The position numbers were made by a program, and so were the translations under genes. This document shows positions 6,320 to 15,257 of a DNA stretch of 64,000 nt, in pieces. The notes under the pieces are model-generated. The model did not search any database, was not told where the DNA came from, and saw only the letters and a program-made list of their open reading frames with translations. Each line of letters starts with the position of its first letter. Position 1 is the first letter of the stretch. The DNA is from MFD04580-c1 sp963702995 (GTDB lineage Bacteria > Planctomycetota > Phycisphaerae > Tepidisphaerales > Tepidisphaeraceae). The DNA is taken from assembly GCA_963702995.1 (NCBI GenBank), contig OY969783.1:1984001-2048000 (forward strand), given 5' to 3'.

Positions 6320-8125
6320 CTAGTAGTACAGGTTCCAGATGGGAGCCGGAGCATCAATGTAATCTGATGTAATTTGGTCAGAACGCATAGGGCTCCAGAC
6401 AAATCCAATGATGTTCGTCTCTGCCCAGATAATTCTAGCATTGATGCCTGTTGCACTATCATCTGAAAAGTTTCCATACGACGGATCATACACCCGATGG
6501 CTACTGGGGCCGATGCCCGGTATGGTAACCTCAACGACAGCATGATCATTGAAGGCCGTTGAAGGGGTCGATGGGAAGAACTGCGGGTTGAGAGGGGGGA
6601 TATAGACGGCACCTAAAGAACCCTGGGCTGGGGCCTGATGGACGATGATGCCAGACACACTGACGATATGTTTTGGATTGAGGTTTCCGGCTGTTACCTC
6701 ACTTCCACTTGCGACGATTCCTTGAGCCAGGAAGACATCCCGCAGAAAGTGAGCCCACGCACCGCAGGGGCCCTTCTTCGTGGCGACAAGAAATGCTGTC
6801 GTGAATTGCATTGGACTTGAGCTCGTATGGTCGAATTTCATGACGGTCCCGTCAACAGACTGTACCGAAAGAGTCGCGGTAAGCGCCCAGATCCCGTCTC
6901 GTACATCAATCGGCTTTGACTTGCCTCGGGCACCGGCGCAGCCAACTTCGAGAACAGTCTCAAAGATCGCACTATTCGATAGAGCGGGGATGGGAGTTGC
7001 TGCTGTCGGTGTGGCCAGCGGATCGGCCGCTGACACATATTCGAGGTCGGTTGTTGAACCGGCGTCGATCGTCCGCGGCGCGGTAGTCGGCCTTGTGGTA
7101 GTACCGGCATCGGGTACTGTGGGTGGAGAGGCCTCAGACACAGTCCAATCTAATTTCAAACTGAATACACCAGGCAATTCAGAGACGCCGAAGACTCCAA
7201 CCGATGTCAGAATTCCCTGAAGCGTTCCCGATCCATTGCCACCGGTGTCAGGTCTGAAAGTCGCCACACCTTTCATTGTATACAGTTTGGACCCGAATAG
7301 TTCGGACGCGGCCACGGCATATTGCTGGCCAGCAACGCCTTTTCCAATGATGCAGTACCCCAGCTTGTAGTACACCCCACCGTCCACGGGTTTCTCGCCA
7401 GATCCGTTCTTTGCCGATCCGGTAGTAGTTCTGGTATAGCAGATCGGATCAAAGTGGTCCCCCTCATCGAGCTTCCCATTCCCGTTCGCATCATACCAGC
7501 TTCCGTCGTAATTCCCTGTTCCGTCGTCCTTTGCAATCGGATGATAGTGGCTGTGGTCCGTAGCGTCGAACGTCACCTTTTGGATTCGAAAGTCTCCGCC
7601 GGGGACAGAAGCGTCCGCTTTCGCGGTGACGGGCTGGGTGCTTGGCTGCGTTGCCGCGTCCGCCGCCATGAAGGCGCAAGCGCCCTGTGAGCCCGACGCT
7701 GCTGGATTGGCGGTGAGCTGGAACGTGATGAAATCCCGGGCCGTCGGGGCGAGGCCATCGGCGTAGACGACCTCGGGCATGCCTTCGCCGACGACCCAAG
7801 TCTGGCTATCGTCTCCGGCTTGAATGATTTCCTGGGGCGTGGGACCGGACTCGTCCCACACCGAGACGTCGCTATCCGCCGGCTGATTCACGGTCAGCGT
7901 GACGGTGGTGCCAGCCGGGAAGGTGCTTGGGACATGGAGATGAAGCGGAGTCAGGTTTGACAGACCGCCCGGGTTATCGTCGAGTGCGACGATTGCATTC
8001 TCGTCGCCAGCGGTGAAATCGCCGACCGAAATGCTCAGGACGCCGACTTTCGCGTTAAGCGTCGCGGCGTCGCCATCGTCGTCAGAGAGGGTGAGTTGCG
8101 GTTGAAGGATATCTCGGGCCCCAGT
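6320..8125 (-). CDS. Transglutaminase-like (papain-fold) secreted protein, probably 5'-disrupted
   Basis: The frame is open from just below an in-frame TGA (8126-8128) to the TAG at 6320. Numbered from the codon at 7891, the C-terminal domain has a candidate catalytic triad: Cys376 in KKGPCGAWAHFLRDVFLAQG, His450 in FNDHAVVEV and Asp469 in RVYDPSYG. This is the Cys / HA-x-V-E-V / D-P-x-x-G pattern of transglutaminase-core proteins. An EF-hand-like loop (DANGNGKLDEGD, 134-145) and a Thr/Pro linker precede it, and the upstream part (LSDDDGDAATLNAKVGVLSI) resembles surface-protein repeats. A PKD domain lies beyond the stops in the same frame. The original was probably one long exported protein; whether it is still made is unclear. 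Confidence 0.65.
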   Translation of the reverse strand, partial: TGARDILQPQLTLSDDDGDAATLNAKVGVLSISVGDFTAGDENAIVALDDNPGGLSNLTPLHLHVPSTFPAGTTVTLTVNQPADSDVSVWDESGPTPQEIIQAGDDSQTWVVGEGMPEVVYADGLAPTARDFITFQLTANPAASGSQGACAFMAADAATQPSTQPVTAKADASVPGGDFRIQKVTFDATDHSHYHPIAKDDGTGNYDGSWYDANGNGKLDEGDHFDPICYTRTTTGSAKNGSGEKPVDGGVYYKLGYCIIGKGVAGQQYAVAASELFGSKLYTMKGVATFRPDTGGNGSGTLQGILTSVGVFGVSELPGVFSLKLDWTVSEASPPTVPDAGTTTRPTTAPRTIDAGSTTDLEYVSAADPLATPTAATPIPALSNSAIFETVLEVGCAGARGKSKPIDVRDGIWALTATLSVQSVDGTVMKFDHTSSSPMQFTTAFLVATKKGPCGAWAHFLRDVFLAQGIVASGSEVTAGNLNPKHIVSVSGIIVHQAPAQGSLGAVYIPPLNPQFFPSTPSTAFNDHAVVEVTIPGIGPSSHRVYDPSYGNFSDDSATGINARIIWAETNIIGFVWSPMRSDQITSDYIDAPAPIWNLYY

Positions 8126-8146
8126 TCAGGCATCAAATGTCGGTCA

Positions 8147-8587
8147 TCAATGGGACGAAGAGGGCCAATACCTGGTTACAGTCAAAACGATGAACGCGAC
8201 CGGTGTTTCGTCGTGCTGGGTTGCGTTGAAAACGCCGTCTTCCGTCGTAGCCGCCACGGTGACGTCGTAAGCCGTATCGCCATATTTATAGGAATGAGAC
8301 GGGAAAGCAGGCGGCGAATCGCCTCCGACTCCAGGGATCTCGACCGCCGAACCATCACCCCAGTCGATCACCCAACCGGTGACGTCGTCCCCGCCCATAT
8401 CCGAGAATGTCGCGGCGACGGTAAAGGGCGTACCGGCGGGAACCGTATCAATGGGACCAATCGCGAGCTGGGGTTGCGCCTCCGACACACGTACGCCGCT
8501 GCTGACGACAAAGGAGCCGTCCTCGGAAGTGGCTGTCGCCGTCCCCATCGCCCCCTTGGCGATGATGTCAAAAGTTCTAACCTCCAA
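8147..8587 (-). pseudogene. PKD-domain fragment, former N-terminal part of the transglutaminase-like protein
   Basis: Contains a PKD-type domain (GWVIDWGDGSAVEIPGVGG, then HSYKYGDTAYDVTVAATTED). It is in the same reading frame as 6320-8125 but separated by TGA codons at 8147-8149, 8144-8146 and 8126-8128. There is no signal peptide, and upstream similarity stops near 8612. A related segment occurs in inverted context at 46282-46349, suggesting a shared recombination edge. Confidence 0.6.
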
Positions 8588-8687
8588 TCTGCGGCGTTGT
8601 CAACCTAGACCGGTTCCCTGTCGTCGTCTTGAAAACATCCGCCATGCCGGTATGCTCCCACGCTGGCACGGGTGGATCGCCCGGGAC

Positions 8688-8759
8688 GCCGACTTAGCTC
8701 AGTGGCAGAGCGACGCTTTCGTAAAGCGTAGGTCGAGGGTTCAACCCCCTCAGTCGGCT
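8688..8759 (+). tRNA. tRNA-Thr (anticodon CGT)
   Basis: A full cloverleaf: acceptor GCCGACT / AGTCGGC with discriminator T, D arm AGCTCAGTGGCAGAGC, anticodon stem ACGCT / AGCGT around loop TTCGTAA (anticodon CGT, reads ACG), and T arm GAGGG-TTCAACC-CCCTC. No CCA is encoded. It borders accessory island A but no att duplication was seen. Confidence 0.95.
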
Positions 8760-8902
8760 TGCAAACCCAGTCGCCGGATGACTATACGCTCCTGCGTCAC
8801 TCTATCTCGGATTGTATTCTTGAGCGTCGGCCGGATGATGCAGGCGCCTCCCTGCTCGTGGGGATGCGTTAGACCAAAGGGTGTGCACGACCCACGCTAG
8901 GC

Positions 8903-10114
8903 CTAGAACCCCAGCCCCACGCCGCAGACGCCGTTCCACCCCCAGAGGCTCCAGGCATAGGTCCCCATCGCCGAGCCGACCGAGCCGCCGACGAAGTAGC
9001 AGCTCATGTAGACCGTATTGACCCGGCTCTGGGCGGTCGGGCTGAGGCTGTAGATGCGCGTCTGGTTGGAAACCTGCCCTGCCTGGACGCCCATGTCCAT
9101 CAGGACGACGCCGGCGATCAACCCCCAAAGGTGCGTCGCGCCCAGGTAAAGATAGACGACGAACGAGAGCAGGGTGACGATCGCCGCCAGACCGACGACA
9201 AAACGCGGCCCGCGTCGATCGGCCAGTCGCCCCGCGATCGGCGCCGCCACGGCGCCCGACGCGCCGATGAGCCCGAATGCTCCGGCGAGCTGGCTTCCCG
9301 AGTGATAAGCGGGGGATTTGAGCAGGAACGCCAGCGTCGTCCAGAACGCGCTGAATGACCCGAACAGCAGCCCGCCGATCAGCGAAGCCTCACGCAGCTC
9401 GGCATGTTCCCGCGCCAGCGCCCAGATTGACGCGACCAGGCGGCCCCAGCGAAGGTTGGCGGCCGGTCGCCGCCGGGGGAGGCCGAGCATCAGCGTCACG
9501 GCCAGCCCCAGTGACATCGCGGCCGCCACCCAGTACATCGCCCGCCAGCCCCAGTACGCTCCCACAAAGCCCGCGACTGTCCGCGCCAGCAGGATGCCCG
9601 TCAACAGGCCGCCCATGATGTGCCCGATGACCTTGCCGCGCTGGCCCGGCCCCGCCAGTTCCGCGCCGAACGGAAGAATGATCTGCGCCGTGACGGTCGT
9701 CATCCCGATCCCCAGGCTCATGGCGGTGAGCGAAAGAAGATCGGTCGCCAGCGCCTCGCCGACCGAGAAGAGGCTGACGCTGACCAGCATGATCAGGATC
9801 AGCCGCCGCCGTTCGACGATGTCCCCCAGCGGCACGAAGAGGAGGATCCCGAGCGCGTAGCCAACTTGTGCGGCCGTCGCCACGAGGCCGATCTGACGCT
9901 CCGTCACCTGGAGCGTCTTCGCCATGTCCGGCAGCAGCGGCTGATTCAGATAGAGGTTGCTGACCGCCATCGCGCACGCGATCGTCATCAACCAGATGAG
10001 CCCGGCCGAGATTGGCTCGGCCGCCGCGCCAACGGCGGCCGCCGCGGGCGTTCCCTGCGGCGGCGGTGCCGGGGGATCGGGCGTGAAGGCTGTTCCAACG
10101 TCGAACGTTTCCAC
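8903..10114 (-). CDS. Major facilitator superfamily transporter
   Basis: A 12-TM type MFS permease. The first helix pair carries SNLYLNQPLLPDMAKTL, followed by GYALGILLFVPLGDIVERRR (the GDxxxRRR loop between TM2 and TM3) and a matching GRLADRRGPRF loop in the second half. This arrangement is closest to drug/sugar exporter-like MFS proteins, substrate unknown. The frame stays open to an ATG at 10219, but the extra residues look non-coding and overlap the promoter of the divergent gene, so the GTG at 10112-10114 is preferred; neither start has a good ribosome site. Confidence 0.85.
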   Translation of the reverse strand: METFDVGTAFTPDPPAPPPQGTPAAAAVGAAAEPISAGLIWLMTIACAMAVSNLYLNQPLLPDMAKTLQVTERQIGLVATAAQVGYALGILLFVPLGDIVERRRLILIMLVSVSLFSVGEALATDLLSLTAMSLGIGMTTVTAQIILPFGAELAGPGQRGKVIGHIMGGLLTGILLARTVAGFVGAYWGWRAMYWVAAAMSLGLAVTLMLGLPRRRPAANLRWGRLVASIWALAREHAELREASLIGGLLFGSFSAFWTTLAFLLKSPAYHSGSQLAGAFGLIGASGAVAAPIAGRLADRRGPRFVVGLAAIVTLLSFVVYLYLGATHLWGLIAGVVLMDMGVQAGQVSNQTRIYSLSPTAQSRVNTVYMSCYFVGGSVGSAMGTYAWSLWGWNGVCGVGLGF

Positions 10115-10292
10115 GCGGGCACCGTAACCGCAACATCGCCGCCCGACCACCGTGGGAATGACCCCGTTCCAGGAAGAACGAACTCGGCCGCCGGCATTCG
10201 CCAACTGCGCCGTGTCCATCGCTCCCGCTACAATCCCGCCGCGTCACGTCGTCCACGTGGCCCTGAAGCAGCCTCCATCGAACGGCATTCGC

Positions 10293-11750
10293 ATGATGAC
10301 CCGATACCGCAGCGTCGCTCGCTCCCCCGTCGCATGGGCCGCGGTCGTTGTTGCGAGCTGGGGCATCGCGGCTTCCGGGGCGACAGCGAGCGGGCGGCCG
10401 CCCTCCACCGCGCCCGCGACACAGCCGGCGACCTCCCGGGCGTCAACCCTCACCCGCCTCAAGCCGTACACCGCGTTCGCCTGGACGCCGGTCGGGCCGA
10501 TGGCGCACATCCAGCCGTTCCTGTGGGTGAACACTTATGGCAACCCGGGCCTCGCCGCGCAAACGGCCAAGCGCATGCCCGACGGATGTCGGATCATCTT
10601 CTGCCAGAACGCGGCCGACGGCCTGCTCGGCCAGCCCGACGACCGCTGCCGCGACGAGCAGGGCCAACTGACGACGACCGACAGCATCTGGCCGGACAAA
10701 GGGGTCGAGATCGTCTCCCGCAGGTGGGGTGATTGGTGGGCGGGGTTTGCCCAGGCGGGCGGCACGTGCGATTTCTTCGTACTCGATTTCGAGGCGAACT
10801 GGTCCAACTGGGCGCTGAAGCCGCCGCACCTGGCGGCCATCGCCCGCGACCCGCGCTTCGGGCCGGTGGCGCAGAAGCTCGGGTTTACCGATCCGGCCGA
10901 CAAGGCCGACTATGAGAAGACCGCCGCGTCGGGCGAGTACCTCAAGTGGAACGCCGTCACGGCCGCCATGCTCAGCGCGGACATGAACCGCGCTTTTGCC
11001 GAGCCGCTCCTTCGGGCGCAGCCGCAGGCGTTGATCTCCAACTACGGGTCAGTCGTAATGCCGCCGGAGAACGTGGTGCCGGACCTGAACGGGCACCGCC
11101 AATACACCAAAGGGCCGCTCTTTGGGAACGTCCAGGCGCCGGTCATCTACGGCTGGCTGGGGTGGGTGAGGGAGAGAACCCCCGGCCCCGATTGGGGGAG
11201 CCCGATGACGAGCGTCACCTATCTGGCGAATATCGCGCGGTCGGGGACGCGGTCGTCTCAAGCGCCGGCGATCCCCTGGGTCGCCTATCGCGGCTTTCTG
11301 GGGGACGACTCGCAACATCCTTCGGTCGTCATGGCGGGGACGGATTATTGGCAGGAAGCGGTCTATCACGCGATGCTCGGCGCCGGCGCGAGCAATGTGT
11401 TGTTCTGGAACCCCGTCGGCTACCTCCCCACCGGCCGCCCCGACCCCCGAACGGCCCGCCCGCGGGATATCGACGCCATGGAGGGGGTGATGGCTGAATT
11501 GGACCGCGTCGCCGGCGGCAGCCCGCTCGTCTTCCCGCTGACGCCCGAGCCCGTGGACTTCGCGGCGACCGTCCTCACCAGCGCCGCCCGCACCGCCAGC
11601 GGCCGCGTGGTCGCCCGGGTGACGTTCGCCCCGACCGTCACCGAAGCGGCCGTCGTCGTGGAAGGCCGAACCGTCCACGTCACACGGCCGCCGGGCCAGG
11701 TTGGCGCGTGGGTGGATATCCCCGCTCCGGCCGCCGGATCGCCCCCATAG
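10293..11750 (+). CDS. Secreted protein of unknown function (about 485 aa)
   Basis: The ATG at 10293 gives a signal peptide (MMTRYRSVARSPVAWAAVVV, ending ASGATASG) followed by a Thr/Pro-rich linker. The mature part contains conserved-looking motifs: FLWVNTYGNPGLAAQ, CDFFVLDFEANWSNW, LISNYGSVV and NVLFWNPVGYLP. Acidic residues at strand ends (FVLDFE) are compatible with a glycoside-hydrolase-like TIM barrel, but no family signature could be assigned. Divergent from the MFS gene; convergent with the phosphoesterase at 11854. Confidence 0.7.
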   Translation: MMTRYRSVARSPVAWAAVVVASWGIAASGATASGRPPSTAPATQPATSRASTLTRLKPYTAFAWTPVGPMAHIQPFLWVNTYGNPGLAAQTAKRMPDGCRIIFCQNAADGLLGQPDDRCRDEQGQLTTTDSIWPDKGVEIVSRRWGDWWAGFAQAGGTCDFFVLDFEANWSNWALKPPHLAAIARDPRFGPVAQKLGFTDPADKADYEKTAASGEYLKWNAVTAAMLSADMNRAFAEPLLRAQPQALISNYGSVVMPPENVVPDLNGHRQYTKGPLFGNVQAPVIYGWLGWVRERTPGPDWGSPMTSVTYLANIARSGTRSSQAPAIPWVAYRGFLGDDSQHPSVVMAGTDYWQEAVYHAMLGAGASNVLFWNPVGYLPTGRPDPRTARPRDIDAMEGVMAELDRVAGGSPLVFPLTPEPVDFAATVLTSAARTASGRVVARVTFAPTVTEAAVVVEGRTVHVTRPPGQVGAWVDIPAPAAGSPP

Positions 11751-11853
11751 ACGCTTCGCGTCCACCCTGCCACGAAAACACCATGCCACGAGAACGCCTT
11801 TCGGATCGCGGATGCGGCTCTCGCCGGCAACACGTCCGACGCGGTCATACCGA

Positions 11854-14832
11854 TCAGTCGTCATCATCCTTCTTCGGCGCCTTCCCCGGCGCAACAACGG
11901 GGAGCGGCCCCGTAGGGGTCGCGGGCATGCTCGAATCAACGCCCTTTACCGTTTTCCAGATGATGTCGTTCAGCTCGGCCGCGGGGGCGCGATCGGCGTG
12001 GGTGAAGTCCATGGCGGCCGATCGGGCCGCCAAATGTGCCCGCAAGGATTCCTCACGGGATGCGCCTGACCGCGACTGGGGCCCGGGGTTCTTACCCGCC
12101 GGGGCCGCGGCCGGCTCGGTCGTCGGCACACCCTTGTCCGGCAATGCCGGGCTGACGGGCTGCACCTTGTTGAACGCGCCGTTGCGTTGGAGGATCAGCT
12201 TTGGGTCGGCCGGGATCGCTTCAAACGGCGCGTCGTTGGACGGCTCGGTACTCCAGTCGAGGATCGCCCCCGAAGCGGCGTCAAACTGGCACATCGGCGG
12301 CAGGCCGAGCAGAAGCTCCATCGTCTTGATAACGCTCACCGTGTTCTGGAACGAATGATCGATTGAGGCCTTCTTGATCCACGGGCTGATCACGAAGCAG
12401 ATGGACCGATGGGCGTCAACATGGTCCGGCCCATTCTGGGCGTCGTCCTCGATCACGAAGATCGCGGTGCTCTTCCAGATCGGGCTGTGGCTGATGGCAT
12501 CCACGAGCTGGCCGACGGCGTAATCGTTGTCGGCGACCATCGAGCGCGGCGTCGGCTTGCCGGGGTTGGCGCCGACGGTGTGATCGACGCCGAATCGGAC
12601 TGTCATGAAGGCGGGGACAGCCTGTCCGCCCGGCGCCTTCTTCAGCATCATCTGGAACTCACGATCCCACTCGGCGAAGCGGCTGGTCGTCCCCGCGCGG
12701 CCATAGTTGCGGCGCGAGCGGAGGTACCCTTCGTCGTTAAACTTCGCCGCGTAGGCGGCCGGCGCATCGCTGTCTGGGAACTCCAGGTCGAAGCGGCGGA
12801 AATCCACGTCGGTGATGCCTTCCAGGTCGTGCCCGGGCGGCTGCACGCCGATGACCGACGGGTAATTGTCCGGGAAGACCGGCTTCCCCTTCTCCTGTAT
12901 GCCGTCGCCGACGAAGAAGCCGTAGTTCCGATAGGAGACGCCCTGCTTCCGCACCATGTCCCACAGGTGCCCGCCCGGCGCGGCGCCGACGTCGTTGATC
13001 GGCTTCGCCCCCTCCTTGAACCTCGGGTCTTCCGACAGCGGCTTGCCGTCGGGCCCTTTGGCGGGGAAGCCGCCGGCGGGGTAACCGCCGACTTCGCCCT
13101 CGAAATCGTAGTGCCGGCCGCGGCTGCTGTAGTTGTAAGGAACGTTCCGCTGGATGTATTCGTTCGCGTGAGCCTCGGTGGACCAGTTCCACCCGTCGCC
13201 CGACACTTCGCCGCTGTCGTAAAAGTTATCCAGCAGCACAAACCGCTCCGCGAGCGCGTGCAGGTTCGGCGTCACCTCGCGCCCGAACAGGCAGCGCGAG
13301 GGGTCGCCGTTCCCTTGCGGCAGGTCGCCGAGCACCTGGTCGTAGGTCCGGTTCTCCTTAACGATGTAGATCACGTGCTCGATCCGCCGCGGCTTGCCAG
13401 ATGTCAGCGAGATCTCTTTCAGCGGGTTGTCCTTCAAGTAGCGGGGCGTGAGGCGGGCGTTCTCGAGCACGTCGCGCGTCAGCTCGGGAAGCTTTGCGGC
13501 CGGCGGGAGGTTGATCGTCGTGACAGTCCCCTCCAGGAGCGACAGCGGCGAGCTGTTCCCAGTCTTACCGACCATGTTGGGGTGTCGGGCGAGGTTGCCT
13601 TTCGCGTTGGCGACCAGGAGTCGCTTGCCGTCCGGCGAGGCGACGACCGCCGTCGGGTACCACCCGGCCGCCAGGTAGCCGGTGAGGCTCGCCTTGTCCG
13701 GGTCGGCGATATCGATCACGGCGACCGCGTTCATGTCCGCCAGAGCCGCGTAGAGCGTTTTTTCATCGGGCGAGATCGCCAACCCCAACGGCGTCGCCCC
13801 CGCGAGGTCCTGGGCAATCTCCGGGCGCAGCAGCACGGTGGCCGTGACTTTGTCGGTCGCGGTATCGACGACCGAAATTGTGTCGCTGTGCGCGTTGGCG
13901 ACGAACAGGCGGGCGTGCGATTGGTTCATCGCCAGCGCCACCGGGTGCGATCCCGTCTGGATCGCCGTAAGCTGCTTCGGCGCGGCGGAGTCGGCGGCCG
14001 CCAGCACGTACACCGTCGCGTCGCGCTGGCTGGCGACGTAGACCTTCGAGCCGTCCGGCATCGCCGTAAGCGCGAGGGGGTAGTTGGACAGGCCGTTCTC
14101 AGTCTGGAATGCGAAGCGGCCGACCTCCTTCTCGGTCCGGGTATCATAAATTGCGACGCTGGCCGGGACGCCGAAGGCGTTCGCCTTGCGCCCGGCGGCC
14201 GTGGACAGCCGGTCAGGGTCGTTGTTTGTCACGTAGAGCATGCCCCGCGCGTCCAGCGCAAGCCCTGCGGGGAAGTCCCCCTCGTGCGTCGCGAGAGTGT
14301 GATTTAGCTCGAGTTGTCCGTCGCGATCGATCTTGAGGACGGCGATCCGATCGGCCGCCCCTTCGGCGGCGTAGATCGTCCCGGTCGGGCTGGCGGCCAG
14401 GCCGAAGTAGAGCCCGTTCGACGCGTTGCCGCGGTTGGATCGAAAGTCAACGTGACCGATGCCCTTGCCGTCGGCCGTCCCGATGGACCAGATCGACTCG
14501 CGAAAGCCCTCATCCGTCGAGACCGCGAAGCGGCCGTCGGGCGTGGCGATCAGGTTCACCGGCAAGCTGCCGACATCAACGCTGGCATCGGGCGAATGCG
14601 CGTCAAGCCAGCGGCCGGTCGGCAGAGGAGTGTCGGACGGCTGTGTCGTTGGTTGCGTCGTCGGCCGCCGATCGGCGGTAGTGGGCGCCGCCGCTTCCCC
14701 CCAGACGCGGCCGCCCTGGCCGATCGCGATCGCGGCAACCAAGCCCGCCAGCACCGCCGTTGCCGTCCGGGTCGCCAAGGCGGTGACTGCGCTCTGTCTG
14801 CGGTGCGCTGCCTGTTGTAGATGCGTTTTCAT
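11854..14832 (-). CDS. Secreted YVTN beta-propeller protein with C-terminal phosphoesterase domain
   Basis: About 992 aa from the ATG at 14830-14832, which gives a signal peptide (MKTHLQQAAHRRQSAVTALA, then a hydrophobic stretch). Residues ~60-480 are propeller blades (SVVDTATDKVTATVLL, GLAISPDEKTLYAAL, AVVASPDGKRLLVANAKG). Residues ~510-900 form a phosphoesterase-family domain (Pfam PF04185 type), with IEHVIYIVKENRTYDQVLGD opening it and IFVIEDDAQNGPDHVDAHRS carrying the metal-binding DD/H residues. The domain relates to phospholipase C and acid phosphatases; this fusion is common in Planctomycetes and Acidobacteria. Substrate unknown. The tail is Lys/Asp rich. Confidence 0.88.
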   Translation of the reverse strand: MKTHLQQAAHRRQSAVTALATRTATAVLAGLVAAIAIGQGGRVWGEAAAPTTADRRPTTQPTTQPSDTPLPTGRWLDAHSPDASVDVGSLPVNLIATPDGRFAVSTDEGFRESIWSIGTADGKGIGHVDFRSNRGNASNGLYFGLAASPTGTIYAAEGAADRIAVLKIDRDGQLELNHTLATHEGDFPAGLALDARGMLYVTNNDPDRLSTAAGRKANAFGVPASVAIYDTRTEKEVGRFAFQTENGLSNYPLALTAMPDGSKVYVASQRDATVYVLAAADSAAPKQLTAIQTGSHPVALAMNQSHARLFVANAHSDTISVVDTATDKVTATVLLRPEIAQDLAGATPLGLAISPDEKTLYAALADMNAVAVIDIADPDKASLTGYLAAGWYPTAVVASPDGKRLLVANAKGNLARHPNMVGKTGNSSPLSLLEGTVTTINLPPAAKLPELTRDVLENARLTPRYLKDNPLKEISLTSGKPRRIEHVIYIVKENRTYDQVLGDLPQGNGDPSRCLFGREVTPNLHALAERFVLLDNFYDSGEVSGDGWNWSTEAHANEYIQRNVPYNYSSRGRHYDFEGEVGGYPAGGFPAKGPDGKPLSEDPRFKEGAKPINDVGAAPGGHLWDMVRKQGVSYRNYGFFVGDGIQEKGKPVFPDNYPSVIGVQPPGHDLEGITDVDFRRFDLEFPDSDAPAAYAAKFNDEGYLRSRRNYGRAGTTSRFAEWDREFQMMLKKAPGGQAVPAFMTVRFGVDHTVGANPGKPTPRSMVADNDYAVGQLVDAISHSPIWKSTAIFVIEDDAQNGPDHVDAHRSICFVISPWIKKASIDHSFQNTVSVIKTMELLLGLPPMCQFDAASGAILDWSTEPSNDAPFEAIPADPKLILQRNGAFNKVQPVSPALPDKGVPTTEPAAAPAGKNPGPQSRSGASREESLRAHLAARSAAMDFTHADRAPAAELNDIIWKTVKGVDSSMPATPTGPLPVVAPGKAPKKDDDD

Positions 14833-14953
14833 AGGAGACTGCTCCGCTGCCGGACCTGTTGCCGATGGACGGGGGAATGATAACGGCCGCACCATCGCGT
14901 GCCACGCATCGGCCGGCGATAATGCGTCGGAGCGCGGCGGCGACGGCGGCCGC

Positions 14954-15187
14954 ATGGCGTTGCCGATCGCGATCTGGCCGGTGGAACGGCCTGCGGACTG
15001 GGTTCAATGGGTCAACGAACCGCCGACCGACGCGGAGTTGGATACCTTACGAAAAGCCGTAGCCAAGGGTCGCCCTTTCGGCGAGACGGCGTGGCAAGAC
15101 GTGGTTATAGCGCGGTTGGGGCTGGAATCCACCCAGCGGGAGAGAGGGCGACCGGGAAAGAAAATCGCGAAGATTGAGGCGGAATGA
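14954..15187 (+). pseudogene. C-terminal fragment of a RAYT transposase
   Basis: WPVERPADWVQWVNEPPTDA, ELDTLRKAVAKGRPFGE and LGLESTQRERGRPGKK align with the C-terminal third of the intact RAYT just downstream (WPVVRPKDWIDRVNEALTPK, GRPYGDEAW, LGLEHTVRREGRPPRG). The catalytic domain is missing. The stop codon lies inside the REP that precedes the intact RAYT, so two RAYT units once stood in tandem. Confidence 0.8.
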
Positions 15188-15220
15188 AACGGGGAAGGAA
15201 TGAAACGGGGACGTAGCTAG
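15181..15220. repeat. REP half-palindromes upstream of the RAYT
   Basis: GGAATGAAACGGGG is repeated, then GGGGACGTAGCTAG (15207-15220). It includes the GTAG tetranucleotide that marks REPs mobilised by RAYTs. The matching half, ACTAGCTGCGTC plus CCCGTTCC, lies at the far end of the RAYT and is split by the intron. Confidence 0.8.
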
Positions 15221-15257
15221 TTGATTCTCGCCCGGTGTCGCGGTTACAGTCGCTCGG

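Noticed and set aside
8126..8149. Three in-frame TGA codons between the PKD and transglutaminase-like parts, possible UGA recoding
   Set aside because: TGA ends many normal genes in this window, and no selenocysteine element or tRNA was seen; disruption or indels are simpler.
8688..8759. tRNA-Thr as integration site for island A
   Set aside because: No duplicated tRNA 3' end and no integrase were found.
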